A stretch of 42,326 bases of DNA from Virgibacillus halodenitrificans JCM 12304 (GTDB lineage: Bacteria > Bacillota > Bacilli > Bacillales > Amphibacillaceae). Shown one piece after another: positions 8,936 through 18,381 of the stretch. Both the position numbers and the translations under genes were made by a program. Location of the stretch: positions 1 to 42,326 of the forward strand of contig NZ_BAZS01000034.1 of assembly GCF_001310895.1 (NCBI RefSeq), read 5' to 3'. The notes beneath the pieces are model-generated. The model was not told the DNA's origin, did not search any database, and worked only from the letters and a program-made list of their open reading frames with translations. The first letter of the stretch is position 1. Every line of letters begins with the position of its first letter.

Positions 8936-10084
8936 TTATTTATATAATCCATATTTATCTCCATAGTATTCATTATGTCTTCCTTTAAGCTTCTGGAACA
9001 TGTGGACAACAAAAACTTTAAGTATTGCATAGCCCGGAATACCAAGTATTACTCCGATTAATCCAAATAAATTTCCAGCTACCAAAAGGATCAAAATGAT
9101 GGTAAGTGGATGAATGTGCATGTTTCTACCCATTACGTTTGGTGTTATAAAATGCCCTTCGAAAAATTGAACAGCTGCCCAAACAATGATCATTTTGACA
9201 AGCATAAAAGGGGAATCGACGATCGCGATGATAATTGCCGGAGATATTGCAATCATAGGCCCTAAATATGGGACGACACTCGTAACAGCTGCGATAATTG
9301 CCAGTGTAATCGCGTAAGGAAGCCCGATGATCAAGTAACCTATAAACAATAAAACACCAATACAGGATGCCACTATGATTTGACCTTGAATATATGTTCC
9401 CACTTGTCTGTCCATATTTATTAAAATTTGATTTGCATCGTTTCTAAATTGAGGAGGCAGCAACTTCAAAGTATGTTGCTTAAAGCGTTCTCCATCTTTT
9501 AATAAGAAAAATAGAACAAAAGGAAAAGTGATAATCGCAATTACTACCTGTGTTATTGTGCTTGCTACATTACGAATTCCTTCCATTGCACCACCAAAGT
9601 AGTTACTGATCTTGCTTGGCAACTCACTGAGGTTTGTTGTTACCCACTGGTACGCATCATCGTAGTATGGAGCGAGAAAGGAGTGTGAAATCCAAGACTT
9701 TATTCCATTGCCCATTTCCTTTAAATACTTGGGTAGCTCCACGGCTAATTCCTTAATTTGTGATTGTATAGCAGGTGCAGTTAAGAGAATGATACCTGTT
9801 AGTAGTCCACTCACTCCAAGCAGAATAATAATAATGGCTCCCAAGCGATTTATGCGTAATTTCTCTAGTAAATGGATAATCGGTTTCACTAAATAGTATG
9901 CAATTAATGCTAAAATAATTGGGGCTGCCAGAGTTGAAATAATAACAAGTAATGGGTGGAAAATAAACGAAACTTTATCATAAATATAAATTGTTATACC
10001 CAGCAAGAAAAGGATCAGTAATCCAAACAGTAAGTCTCTGCCACCAAGAAATTTTATAAAGCGAGTGTTAAAAAATGATTTCAT
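8936..10084 (-). CDS. AI-2E family transporter (YtvI/PerM-like permease)
   Basis: This 382-residue polytopic membrane protein belongs to the AI-2E transporter superfamily (PF01594). It has the long amphipathic mid-section (about residues 105-160) between TM3 and TM4, PFVLFFLLKDGERF, then ITLAIIAAVTSVVPYLGPMIA and FEGHFITPNVMGRNMHIHPL, which are the family's strongest motifs. Members export AI-2, or act as Na+(Li+)/H+ antiporters in halophilic Bacillaceae; the sequence alone does not decide. AAAGGAG lies 6 nt before ATG 10084. It is monocistronic with its own terminator. Confidence 0.85.
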   Translation of the reverse strand: MKSFFNTRFIKFLGGRDLLFGLLILFLLGITIYIYDKVSFIFHPLLVIISTLAAPIILALIAYYLVKPIIHLLEKLRINRLGAIIIILLGVSGLLTGIILLTAPAIQSQIKELAVELPKYLKEMGNGIKSWISHSFLAPYYDDAYQWVTTNLSELPSKISNYFGGAMEGIRNVASTITQVVIAIITFPFVLFFLLKDGERFKQHTLKLLPPQFRNDANQILINMDRQVGTYIQGQIIVASCIGVLLFIGYLIIGLPYAITLAIIAAVTSVVPYLGPMIAISPAIIIAIVDSPFMLVKMIIVWAAVQFFEGHFITPNVMGRNMHIHPLTIILILLVAGNLFGLIGVILGIPGYAILKVFVVHMFQKLKGRHNEYYGDKYGLYK

Positions 10085-10403
10085 GTGACTCTCCTTTATT
10101 ATTGTTTAATATAAAATCGAGTTATCACGGTCCCGCTAGGTTTATCACTGCTAGGACAGTGTTTGAACGTGGTTGAAAATTATGTTGCTCCAACTCTTAT
10201 AATAACTATATCATGGTTACATATGGGGTAGGTAATAATTAGATAGGTAGCGAAAACTCCAGATAAGTAATTGATAATTTGCAAACCTTCTCTTAGGTCT
10301 CTCCTTTATATTTCCTGGAGACATATGAGCTAAACATAAATATTAGATTTTATCTCAAATGTTGTGGGATAAAAAAATAATACATTTACTACACAGTAGG
10401 AGT

Positions 10404-10702
10404 AAAGTGCGAACTAAATAGGAATATAGAGGCTGCGTAAATCACCGCTACGGGGAAATATTCCGCTTTCCCATATTTCCCCTTCGCTAAGGGTTACTTT
10501 TTAGCAATAAATTAATTTAGTATTAGGTGTAAAAAGGTCGCTTTACATCGTCAAGAAGCAAGTGAAAAGCCCACTTCGCATTTGAGACTTTAAAGCTCAT
10601 ACAAATTGATTGGAGTGGAAGGCGTCCGCCTGAAACGCAAATCAATGGGTGCTTACTCTGTAAAATTAATTACTCCATCCACAACAAGTTATTTCGCATT
10701 TT
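10404..10702. repeat. Degenerate short copy of the TIR-bounded repeat family
   Basis: The gene-free stretch 10085-10805 contains this element. Its left part shares TATAGAGGCTGCGTAAATCA and CCGCTACGGGGAAA with the copies at 20420 and 41679, and its right part shares ATTGATTGGAGTGG and CGCCTGAAACGCAAATCAAT. It has decayed ends (AAAGTGCGAACTAAAT at 10404-10419; AGTTATTTCGCATTTT at 10687-10702). It lacks the GC-rich arms of the longer copies and has a different core, so it is about 300 nt against 412 nt. Nothing else recognisable lies in 10085-10403. Confidence 0.75.
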
Positions 10703-10763
10703 ATCTATTTTATGAATTATTAGAAGGCCTTAATATATTTTTGAATCTATAAAAGAGCTAAAA

Positions 10764-10800
10764 AGCCGTTGGGGAAATTTTTATGTATCCCCCAACGGCT
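10764..10800 (-). terminator. Terminator of the CPA1 antiporter gene
   Basis: AGCCGTTGGGG (10764-10774) pairs perfectly with CCCCAACGGCT (10790-10800). On the minus strand the stem is followed by a T-run, immediately after the stop at 10806. Confidence 0.85.
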
Positions 10801-10805
10801 CATTA

Positions 10806-12596
10806 TTATCCTTTCTTTAACACTACAAGCTGATCTCCTTCATCTAAAACCAGTTTCTTTTTTAAGGTGATAAATTGGATATTCTTGTTTTCTTTAATAA
10901 TAAACAAAGGGATTACATCTTGAGGGATATGATCCTTTGTTATTTTATTTTTTTCGGTAATGGCTATCTCCTGTATTGTATAACCAGTGTTGATCTTGCG
11001 GTTTAGCTCGGTAAAAATAGCCTCTTCCGCAAATAATATATGGGCCTTTGCTGAATGGGATACATTACCTTGATTAATTCGTTTGAAACTCCCTGCTGGA
11101 AGAGAAAACGTATTATTGTACCCAAATTCAGGTGCATACGATTGACTGACAAGTGCATTGTATGAGACGTCACCTGTCATAGAAAGAATTGTTTCATATG
11201 GTGTTAAGTCAACATCATATTGTGTATGTTCTGCAAGAATTTGCCCTTGGTATGTTGGAATTCCCTTTTCAACTGCTCCACGCAGCCTTCCGCCAGAGGA
11301 ATCACTAATCAATACAGGAATGTCCAGTTTTCTTAAATATTCTGCAAAGGCAATCGAGAAGCTGCTTGCTCCTACAATTAAAACCCCTGGAGCTTCCGTA
11401 TTGCCAAGTTTTAATGCCTTTGCTAAAGGCCCTAGTGTAAAACCGTGCGCACAAACCGTTATAAATACAAGTGCAAAGGTCAGTGCCGTAAGCATAGACG
11501 CACCTTCATGGCCCTCTTCAATTAATATTGCAGCAAAATAACCGGAAACTGTTAATGCTACAATACCACGTGGCGCAACCCATCCGATTAAGGTTTTTTC
11601 CGGCTTTGTGAGCTCTGTACCAATTGTGGAAATCCATATCGATGCAGGTCTTACTATAAATAGCATGACAAGAACAAATCCGATGATTGGTAAGGTAAAC
11701 ACTTCTGCAATTGTTTCTCTGGAAAGAGAAGCTGTTAGCAAAATGAAAATGGTAGAAGTTAAGAGAACCGATATGTTTTCAACAAAATGACTGACATTCC
11801 CAATTGCTGAAACATAACGTTTTGTACGAGCCATAGTTAACCCCATCACTGTTACGGCAAGCATGCCTGTTTCGTGCATGACTACCTCTGCCAGAGTGAA
11901 ACAGAGAAGTACAAAAGCAAGTATAATCGGGGATTTTAAGTACTCAGGTAAATACCCTTTACTCACCAATATACTTACAAGCATTCCTATAATATAACCA
12001 AAAACAATAGCTACTAAGGCACTAAAGAAAAATTTAAGTAAATAATCGAGATGCAATTCAGGTGTAGTAAGTACTTTTATTACCTCATAAGCGAATAGTG
12101 CGAGTAATGGACCAAAAGGATCTACGATAATTCCTTCCCATTTCAATACTGCAGCTGTTCGTGGTTTTAATTTTGCATTACGTAGGAGAGGTATAATTAC
12201 CGTGGGGCCAGTAACTACAAACAAACCACCAATAATAAAGGATATTTCCAAACTTAATCCAGCTATCATATGTGCTGCGAGTGCGCCTCCGACCCAAGCA
12301 AGGAAAGCTCCCAGGGTTACGATACGGAAAACAGATTTAGATATTCCTTTTATCTCTCTAATATCCAAGCTGGAGCTGCCTTCAAAAAGTACAATAGCAA
12401 CAGCGAGTGATATAAGGGGACTATACAAATCACCAAGTGCTTCCTGAGGGTTCATCAATCCAAATATAGGGCCAATTAACAGACCAGTAATCGACATAAT
12501 CACAATTGACGGCCATTGAATTCTCCACGCAAGCCATTGAGAGAATATCCCCAGCACAAGGATTACTACCATACTTACTAAAACTATCTCTTCCAT
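10806..12596 (-). CDS. CPA1-family cation:proton antiporter with C-terminal RCK-like domain
   Basis: The product (596 residues) has about 12 TM segments of the NhaP/CPA1 Na+(K+)/H+ antiporter fold, including FEGSSSLDIREIKG, GLFVVTGPTVIIPLLRNAKL and the ion-site region LKWEGIIVDPFGPLLALFAYE. After residue about 400 comes a soluble tail like a TrkA-N/TrkA-C pair. IVGASSFSIAFAEYL replaces the usual GxGxxG nucleotide loop, so ligand binding there is uncertain. I chose ATG 12596 (MEEIVLVSM), with GAAGGTGAT just upstream, over longer starts to 12662. It probably serves pH and salt homeostasis. It is divergent from the HAD gene. Confidence 0.85.
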   Translation of the reverse strand: MEEIVLVSMVVILVLGIFSQWLAWRIQWPSIVIMSITGLLIGPIFGLMNPQEALGDLYSPLISLAVAIVLFEGSSSLDIREIKGISKSVFRIVTLGAFLAWVGGALAAHMIAGLSLEISFIIGGLFVVTGPTVIIPLLRNAKLKPRTAAVLKWEGIIVDPFGPLLALFAYEVIKVLTTPELHLDYLLKFFFSALVAIVFGYIIGMLVSILVSKGYLPEYLKSPIILAFVLLCFTLAEVVMHETGMLAVTVMGLTMARTKRYVSAIGNVSHFVENISVLLTSTIFILLTASLSRETIAEVFTLPIIGFVLVMLFIVRPASIWISTIGTELTKPEKTLIGWVAPRGIVALTVSGYFAAILIEEGHEGASMLTALTFALVFITVCAHGFTLGPLAKALKLGNTEAPGVLIVGASSFSIAFAEYLRKLDIPVLISDSSGGRLRGAVEKGIPTYQGQILAEHTQYDVDLTPYETILSMTGDVSYNALVSQSYAPEFGYNNTFSLPAGSFKRINQGNVSHSAKAHILFAEEAIFTELNRKINTGYTIQEIAITEKNKITKDHIPQDVIPLFIIKENKNIQFITLKKKLVLDEGDQLVVLKKG

Positions 12597-12779
12597 GAGA
12601 TCACCTTCGTTCATACGTAATATAAAACAGTTTATCAATATTTCTATTTCCTGTCGAAGCAAAAGAGGCAGTTGTTTACTAATATAATGAACTGCTAGCT
12701 ATAAGTGGAGAAAGGGAGACTTTAATGTAAATGTGTTAAACTGAAGATACAGGTAAAACAAATAGAGGAGAGGTGTATC

Positions 12780-13457
12780 ATGGCTATTGTAACTGTAGAT
12801 TTCGATGGGACCCTTTACAAGGGAGATTCCTTTAAAATTATGTTTCAAATTGCTAAAAAGGAATACACAAGTAAGGAATGGATCCCTGTGATAGGTGGAT
12901 TGGGTAAAGCTGGTATATCGGGCATAATAAATGGAAAAAACGCTTTTAAAAAAGAATTTTTTAAAGCATTTGCAAAGGGATTTAGAGGAAAGACAAAGCA
13001 GGAAATGGATACCTTTTTTGAAAAGCTGGTAGATTTGGGTAAAACGGAAGTACATACAGAACTTATTGACCGAATCAAGGAGCATCAAAGTAATGGAGAT
13101 ACCATTATCTTATTGTCTGGCGCCCTACAGCCATTTTTGGAGGCATTCGTAAAGGAAGTTGATCTTAAGAATATTCATATTATAAGCACAACGCTGGCCT
13201 ATTATCCAAATGGTGTTTGTACGGGTGAACTAGGTAACATAGTAAATGGAGAAGGAAAAGTAACAGAAGTAAAAAAATGGATTATGCGTGCAAAGAAAGA
13301 AGGCCATATTTCTAATGAAGAGCTTAATGAAATATGGGCATACGCCGATAGCGAGACAGACATCCCGTTATTTCAGCTCGCTGACTACCCTGTAGTTGTA
13401 AATCCAACTCCAGCAATGAAACAAGTAGCTGTTAATAATGCTTGGCCATTATTTTAA
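12780..13457 (+). CDS. HAD-superfamily phosphatase (HAD-IB, SerB-like)
   Basis: This 225-residue soluble enzyme has HAD motif I VTVDFDGTLYKGDS (nucleophile and general-acid Asp), motif II ILLSGALQPF, a conserved Lys near KVTEVKKW and motif III EIWAYADSETDIPLF. The spacing and helical cap between motifs I and II put it in subclass IB with phosphoserine- or phosphoethanolamine-phosphatase-like proteins. The substrate is not identifiable. GGAGAGG precedes ATG 12780. It has its own promoter region and a likely terminator downstream. Confidence 0.85.
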   Translation: MAIVTVDFDGTLYKGDSFKIMFQIAKKEYTSKEWIPVIGGLGKAGISGIINGKNAFKKEFFKAFAKGFRGKTKQEMDTFFEKLVDLGKTEVHTELIDRIKEHQSNGDTIILLSGALQPFLEAFVKEVDLKNIHIISTTLAYYPNGVCTGELGNIVNGEGKVTEVKKWIMRAKKEGHISNEELNEIWAYADSETDIPLFQLADYPVVVNPTPAMKQVAVNNAWPLF

Positions 13458-13618
13458 AAATAGCGGAAATGTAGATTTTAACCTATCTAAAAGATATAAT
13501 TTTAAATTTCTCTTAAGCGAAAAGAACAATTTCCTTAATCATATTGTCAACCATTTGAATAATTGTCAAGTTTACTTCCAGAATGGAATTGTTTATGCTA
13601 GAAATATAATTAACAGTC

Positions 13619-13660
13619 TGAGCCGGTCTCTCCTGGATCGGCTGATTTTCCACTTTTTTT
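13619..13660 (+). terminator. Probable terminator in the HAD-sbcD intergenic region
   Basis: AGCCGGTC (13621-13628) pairs with GATCGGCT (13636-13643, one G-T pair), followed by GATTTTCCACTTTTTTT. The 349-base gap 13458-13806 otherwise shows only AT-rich sequence with two TTGTCAA repeats near 13545-13570. Confidence 0.5.
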
Positions 13661-13806
13661 CACCATCTAACTAGAGGCTACACTTCCCTTTAATCTCCTA
13701 GTACAACCACAACTTAAATAAGAACCTTGCATGTTACAATAGAAAAAAACTATGAATCTTTTAATAAGCAAATATAAGTAGTCAATAAAATAAGAGGGGG
13801 ATGTAT

Positions 13807-14991
13807 ATGAAATTTTTTCACACTGCAGATTGGCATTTGGGTAAGCTAGTTCAAGGTATTTATATGACAGAGGATCAAGACTATATTTTACAGCAATTTA
13901 TAAAAGCGGTGGAAGAAGAAAAGCCGGATGCAGTCATTATTGCAGGAGATCTATATGATAGAGCTGTCCCTCCAACAGAGGCAGTACATCTGTTGGATGA
14001 AGTGCTAGATACAATTGTTTTAAAATTAAAGACACCGATTTTAGCGATTGCTGGAAACCATGATAGTCCCAGTCGATTAAATTTTGGCAGTAAGATCATG
14101 CGAGACAACGGCTGTCATATTGTTGGGAATTTCACAAGCGAACCTAAGCCCGTTGTATTACACGACGAGCATGGCGAAGTGCATTTTCATTTAATTCCAT
14201 ATTGTGATCCAAGTGTAGTGAGGAATTCGTTTCAAGATGACAACATACGCACCCATAATGATGCAATGGAGAAAATTACACAGCAAGTTACCTCTACGAT
14301 GAATATGGAAGCACGTCATGTTTTTGTAGGTCATGCATTTATTACTCCATATGGCGAAGAAGAAGAAAACACAAGTGATTCAGAACGGCCATTGTCTATT
14401 GGTGGCTCTGAGTATGTTGACGCCAAGCATTTTACAGATTTTCATTACACTGCACTTGGCCACTTGCACCAGGCGCACTTCGTATCGAGTAAGACAATTC
14501 GATATGCTGGTTCACCTCTAAAATATTCTATTTCTGAGGAAAATCATAAAAAAGGCTTTCATATTGTGGAGATGAATGGAAATGGTGAGGTTGAAGTAGA
14601 AAAACGCCTGCTTTCACCTAGAAGAGATATGCGCACAATAGAAGGAAAGTTGGAAGAGCTTCTCTTGCTGCCAGTCAGTAATGATTATGTGTTTGTTCGG
14701 CTCATGGATGAGACTCCTGTGCTTTCACCAATGGAAAAAATCCGTTCGGTGTATCCAAATGCGATGCATGTTGAACGTAAAAACTATTTGCTTTCCCCGG
14801 CTGAAGAACTGAATGAAAATACAGAACGGACGCAAATGAGTGACTTAGAGCTATTCAGAGCATTTTACAAAGAAGTTAAAGGGATAGAGGTTGGGGAAGA
14901 GACAGAAGCAATTTTTAAAGAAGTTCTTGATGAGCTGTTAAAAGAAGAAAATGAAACAACAGCTGAAAGAAAAGAATTTATTACCAAGTAA
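13807..14991 (+). CDS. sbcD: Exonuclease subunit SbcD (Mre11-like nuclease)
   Basis: This is the Mn2+-dependent nuclease subunit of SbcCD, which opens DNA hairpins, trims protein-blocked ends and limits long palindromes. Phosphoesterase motifs appear in order: HTADWHLGK at the N-terminus, AGDLYDRAVPP, AGNHDSPSRL, VGHAFI and LGHLHQ. I prefer ATG 13807 (MKFFHTADWH) because GAGGGGG lies 7 nt upstream; an in-frame ATG at 13801 would sit directly on the ribosome binding site. sbcC follows after 22 nt, so the two are co-transcribed. The genome carries palindromic repeat elements, a natural substrate for this complex. Confidence 0.95.
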   Translation: MKFFHTADWHLGKLVQGIYMTEDQDYILQQFIKAVEEEKPDAVIIAGDLYDRAVPPTEAVHLLDEVLDTIVLKLKTPILAIAGNHDSPSRLNFGSKIMRDNGCHIVGNFTSEPKPVVLHDEHGEVHFHLIPYCDPSVVRNSFQDDNIRTHNDAMEKITQQVTSTMNMEARHVFVGHAFITPYGEEEENTSDSERPLSIGGSEYVDAKHFTDFHYTALGHLHQAHFVSSKTIRYAGSPLKYSISEENHKKGFHIVEMNGNGEVEVEKRLLSPRRDMRTIEGKLEELLLLPVSNDYVFVRLMDETPVLSPMEKIRSVYPNAMHVERKNYLLSPAEELNENTERTQMSDLELFRAFYKEVKGIEVGEETEAIFKEVLDELLKEENETTAERKEFITK

Positions 14992-15013
14992 ATTCTATTA
15001 GGGGGGATTTGTT

Positions 15014-18000
15014 ATGAGGCCATTAAAACTAAAGATGACCGCATTTGGTCCGTATAAGAGAACGGAGATTGTTGATTTTAACGAATTAGCAGATAATCGT
15101 TTATTTGTTATTTCCGGAAATACTGGAGCAGGAAAGACAACAATTTTTGATGCAATTTGTTTTGCTTTATACGGAAGTGCAAGTGGACAAGACCGGGAAA
15201 ATACATTGATGTTGCGTAGTGATTTTGCAGAGGATGATACACACACTGCGGTTGAACTACTATTTGAATTAAAGGGTCGTTATTATCGAGTGCTCCGGCA
15301 GCTTGGTCATATTAAAAGAGGAAATAAATCCAAAACAGGAGATCGATTTGAATTTTATGAACAAGTGGAAGGACGAGAGATTCCATGTGTAGACAGGCAA
15401 ATTGTCTCAGAAATAGATAAGAAGATAGAGATGTTAATTGGGCTCACTCAGGATCAGTTCAAGCAAATAGTTATGCTTCCGCAGGGAGAGTTTCGAAAGC
15501 TATTGACGTCGCAAACTGAAAATAAGGAAGAGATTTTAAGAAGACTTTTTAAAACACAAACATATCAACATATCAATGAACGTTTACGTATACGAAAAAG
15601 CAAAGTAGAGGAAGCATATAATAAAGCATTACAAACCAGGGATACATATATTCAGCATATTAGTGCTACGCTCCCTTTTCGAGAAGATGCACAACTGTAT
15701 CAGGTGTTGAGTGAAGAGCATTTTAATGAGAATCAAGTTGTATCAGGTTTAGAGAAAGAAATTGAGTTTTATGAGGAACGGATTAAACAAGATGAGGAAA
15801 CATATGAACAAGCGTACAAGCTACATGCACAAAAACAAGTAGAATTTTCCCGCGCGGAGGCAATTAATAAGCAGTGGGAAGAGCTTTCAGATAAAGAAGC
15901 ACAGCTAAAAGAATTGCAGGAAAAAGCTCCTCAATATAAAGAAAAAGAAAATAAACTTCAACAAGCTGAACGGGCTACACAAATTTATCCATATGAGAAG
16001 CAACGTGTTGATTTAAAGAAAGATTATCAACAGAAAGAACAAACACTGCACCAAGTTCAAAAAGAAAAACAAATTGCTGCTAAAAAAGTAGATGAATCTC
16101 TTGCTTCTTTTCAAAAGGAAGAAAAGAAGCAAGAGGAACGGGAGGCGCTTCGTAAAAAACTTGATCAGTTATATGAGTTTTTGCCAATTGTAGAAGAAAT
16201 AGATAAAACAAAGCAATTATTACAGCAACAAAAACAAGATGGAAAACAGATAGCCGAAAGACTTAAAGAATTGACTGCTACACTTAAGAATTACAAAAAT
16301 AGACGTGATTCTTACAAAAATGAGATAAAGGTGTTAGATCAATCCCCAAACGAGTTAGTAAAAAAGAACAATCAACGCAATGAAATGTTGAATCAATATA
16401 AATTAGTTGAAGAGTTTATTGATACGAAAAATAAACAGGCTAAATTGGAAAAGGAAGTTCAACAAAAGCAAGCTAATTATAATTTAATAAAGGAAAAATA
16501 TGAGAACATAGAAAATACGTGGTTGAACGGTCAAGCAAGCATACTTGCAAGCCATCTCCATGAAGGTGGAGCCTGTCCCGTTTGCGGAAGTGAGCACCAT
16601 CCAAACAAAGCAGTTGGTGAGGAAGCTAGTGTAACGAAAGAGGAATTAGAGCAGGCTCGCAAGGAACTAGAAAAAACAGATGATATTTACCGCAATAGTG
16701 TTGCAGATTGGAAAGCGGTAAAAGCACAGTATGAAAAGAGAGCTGTAGAATTATCTGAGATTAACATCCCAGTAAATGAGGCTGAAGAAGCAAAGACTAC
16801 TATTTTGCAGCAAGGCCGCCAGCTAAAAAAAGATATTACAAATTTGGAAGCTGCGACAGAAAAAGTTGCACAACTCAAAAAAGAGTTGGAAGAAATGGAG
16901 CAGCATATTGAACAGGTAACTGTACAGGAAGAAAAACTGGAGAAACAATACCAAGAATTAAATGAGAAGTATAATACTACTTATGCAGTTTATCGGGAGC
17001 GCATTGGTAAAATTCCTGAACAAATTCGGCAGCTTTTTGAACTAAAACAAGCTATTACCGAGACCACTAAAAAGAAAGAGGAAATGGAAGAAGTGTGGGA
17101 AAAGGTTCAGCGAGAGCTTCAGAAGTCAAAAGAAGAGCAGACAAAGGTAAACACGGATTTAATTCATGCTACAAATCAACTTGAAGAGACAAAAAGAAAA
17201 CAGCTAGACGCTGAACGTGAATGGAACAATGCGCTTGACCAAGCAGGTTTTATGAACACAAAAGCGTATGAAGAGGCGAAGATGTCGGATATTGCTCGTG
17301 AAGAAGCAAAGCAAGAGATCGAAGAATACAATCAGAAACGAGTAACCCTACAATTTCGGGTAGATGAATTAAAAACTGCATTAAAAGACAAAAAACAATT
17401 GAATCTTTCTTTGCTGGAAACTCAACTTCAGGAACTTAAAAACGCTTATGAAACAGCACTTAAAGCAGTACAACAATCAAGAGAATGGTTTAAGGAAGCT
17501 CAACAGCTTAAAGATAATATATTAAAAGCAAATGAGCAGGTTCGCAAAATAGATCAACAACTGCGCACAGTTTCTGACTTGTTTAATATTGTGCGTGGAC
17601 AAAATGATCGTAAGATATCGTTTGAGCGATACTTGCAAATTGAGTACCTTGAACAAATTATAGATGTTGCGAATCATCGTTTGCGGAGATTATCCAATGG
17701 ACAATTTCAACTTATTCGAAGTGATCGGCAGGAATCGCACGGAAGGCAAAGCGGATTAGCTCTTGATGTGCATGATGCCTACACCGGCCAAACAAGAGAT
17801 GTAAAGACTTTATCCGGGGGAGAAAAGTTCAATGCTTCCCTATGTCTTGCGTTGGGAATGTCAGATGTAATTCAGAGTTTTCAAGGAAATATTAAGATTG
17901 ACACGATGTTTATTGATGAAGGATTTGGCACATTGGATGAGGAATCACTTAATAAGGCAATAGATACGTTAGTTGATTTACAACAATCAGGTAGAATGAT

Positions 18001-18106
18001 CGGAGTTATTTCTCATGTCCAAGAACTTAAAGCTATTTTCCCTGCAATATTAGAAGTGAAAAAAACAAAGGAAGGCTCAAGTGAAACGGCTTTTGTTTTA
18101 AAATAA
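15014..18106 (+). CDS. sbcC: Exonuclease subunit SbcC (Rad50-like SMC ATPase)
   Basis: This 1030-residue Rad50/SMC-type ATPase partners SbcD. The N-terminal Walker A is GNTGAGKTTIFDAICFALYG, followed by QFKQIVMLPQGEFRKLL. Two long coiled coils (about residues 170-505 and 530-860), rich in K, E and Q, flank the zinc hook CPVC at residues 521-524. The C-terminal lobe has signature TLSGGEKFNASLCLALGMSD and Walker B MFIDEGFGTLDEE. The strong GGGGGG site before ATG 15014 fixes the start. It is intact through 3 kb, with no frame breaks. Confidence 0.95.
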   Translation: MRPLKLKMTAFGPYKRTEIVDFNELADNRLFVISGNTGAGKTTIFDAICFALYGSASGQDRENTLMLRSDFAEDDTHTAVELLFELKGRYYRVLRQLGHIKRGNKSKTGDRFEFYEQVEGREIPCVDRQIVSEIDKKIEMLIGLTQDQFKQIVMLPQGEFRKLLTSQTENKEEILRRLFKTQTYQHINERLRIRKSKVEEAYNKALQTRDTYIQHISATLPFREDAQLYQVLSEEHFNENQVVSGLEKEIEFYEERIKQDEETYEQAYKLHAQKQVEFSRAEAINKQWEELSDKEAQLKELQEKAPQYKEKENKLQQAERATQIYPYEKQRVDLKKDYQQKEQTLHQVQKEKQIAAKKVDESLASFQKEEKKQEEREALRKKLDQLYEFLPIVEEIDKTKQLLQQQKQDGKQIAERLKELTATLKNYKNRRDSYKNEIKVLDQSPNELVKKNNQRNEMLNQYKLVEEFIDTKNKQAKLEKEVQQKQANYNLIKEKYENIENTWLNGQASILASHLHEGGACPVCGSEHHPNKAVGEEASVTKEELEQARKELEKTDDIYRNSVADWKAVKAQYEKRAVELSEINIPVNEAEEAKTTILQQGRQLKKDITNLEAATEKVAQLKKELEEMEQHIEQVTVQEEKLEKQYQELNEKYNTTYAVYRERIGKIPEQIRQLFELKQAITETTKKKEEMEEVWEKVQRELQKSKEEQTKVNTDLIHATNQLEETKRKQLDAEREWNNALDQAGFMNTKAYEEAKMSDIAREEAKQEIEEYNQKRVTLQFRVDELKTALKDKKQLNLSLLETQLQELKNAYETALKAVQQSREWFKEAQQLKDNILKANEQVRKIDQQLRTVSDLFNIVRGQNDRKISFERYLQIEYLEQIIDVANHRLRRLSNGQFQLIRSDRQESHGRQSGLALDVHDAYTGQTRDVKTLSGGEKFNASLCLALGMSDVIQSFQGNIKIDTMFIDEGFGTLDEESLNKAIDTLVDLQQSGRMIGVISHVQELKAIFPAILEVKKTKEGSSETAFVLK

Positions 18107-18175
18107 TCGTGCATTTCATAACTCACATTCATTTTTTTACAGAAATGAAGCAACCTATGATTAAAGGAGGTTGTG

Positions 18176-18277
18176 ATGATGAGTGATAAAAATAAAAAGA
18201 AGAAAAATAAGAGTAAACAAGAGTTGAATGATATGAAGGATGATAAGAAATACAAACAAAATCGTCCACCAAAGTAA
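18176..18277 (+). CDS. Small, highly charged protein (33 residues)
   Basis: A short open frame follows sbcC with a near-perfect AAAGGAGG 5-8 nt upstream of tandem ATG codons (18176, 18179). It encodes MMSDKNKKKKNKSKQ, then ELNDMKDDKKYKQN, then RPPK. It is about 40 percent lysine, with no hydrophobic core, Cys or signal peptide, so it is probably disordered or nucleic-acid binding. A hairpin at 18291-18316 terminates the unit. Function is unknown; its quality as a gene rests on the ribosome binding site and its position between sbcC and the terminator. Confidence 0.55.
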   Translation: MMSDKNKKKKNKSKQELNDMKDDKKYKQNRPPK

Positions 18278-18290
18278 AAGTAAGTTAGAA

Positions 18291-18322
18291 GGGAGGTCAG
18301 TATGCACTGATCTCCCTTATTG
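18291..18322 (+). terminator. Terminator after sbcDC and the small ORF
   Basis: GGGAGGTCAGT (18291-18301) pairs with ACTGATCTCCC (18306-18316) with one G-T pair and a 4-nt loop, followed by TTATTGATT. Confidence 0.75.
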
Positions 18323-18381
18323 ATTACTTATATGTGTTAATCTAGTAGTAGAATTTAATTTAGATGAGGGGAGGGTGTGTG

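Noticed and set aside
10095-10108. TTTATTATTGTTTA before the AI-2E gene as a third copy of the OFA box
   Set aside because: It lies only 11 nt before the start codon, at a different distance from the other two. An AT-rich 14-mer can recur by chance.
12699-13088. Minus-strand open frame of 129 codons over the HAD gene
   Set aside because: It is antisense to a clear HAD phosphatase, rich in F, S and Y as expected from a shadow frame, and without a ribosome binding site.
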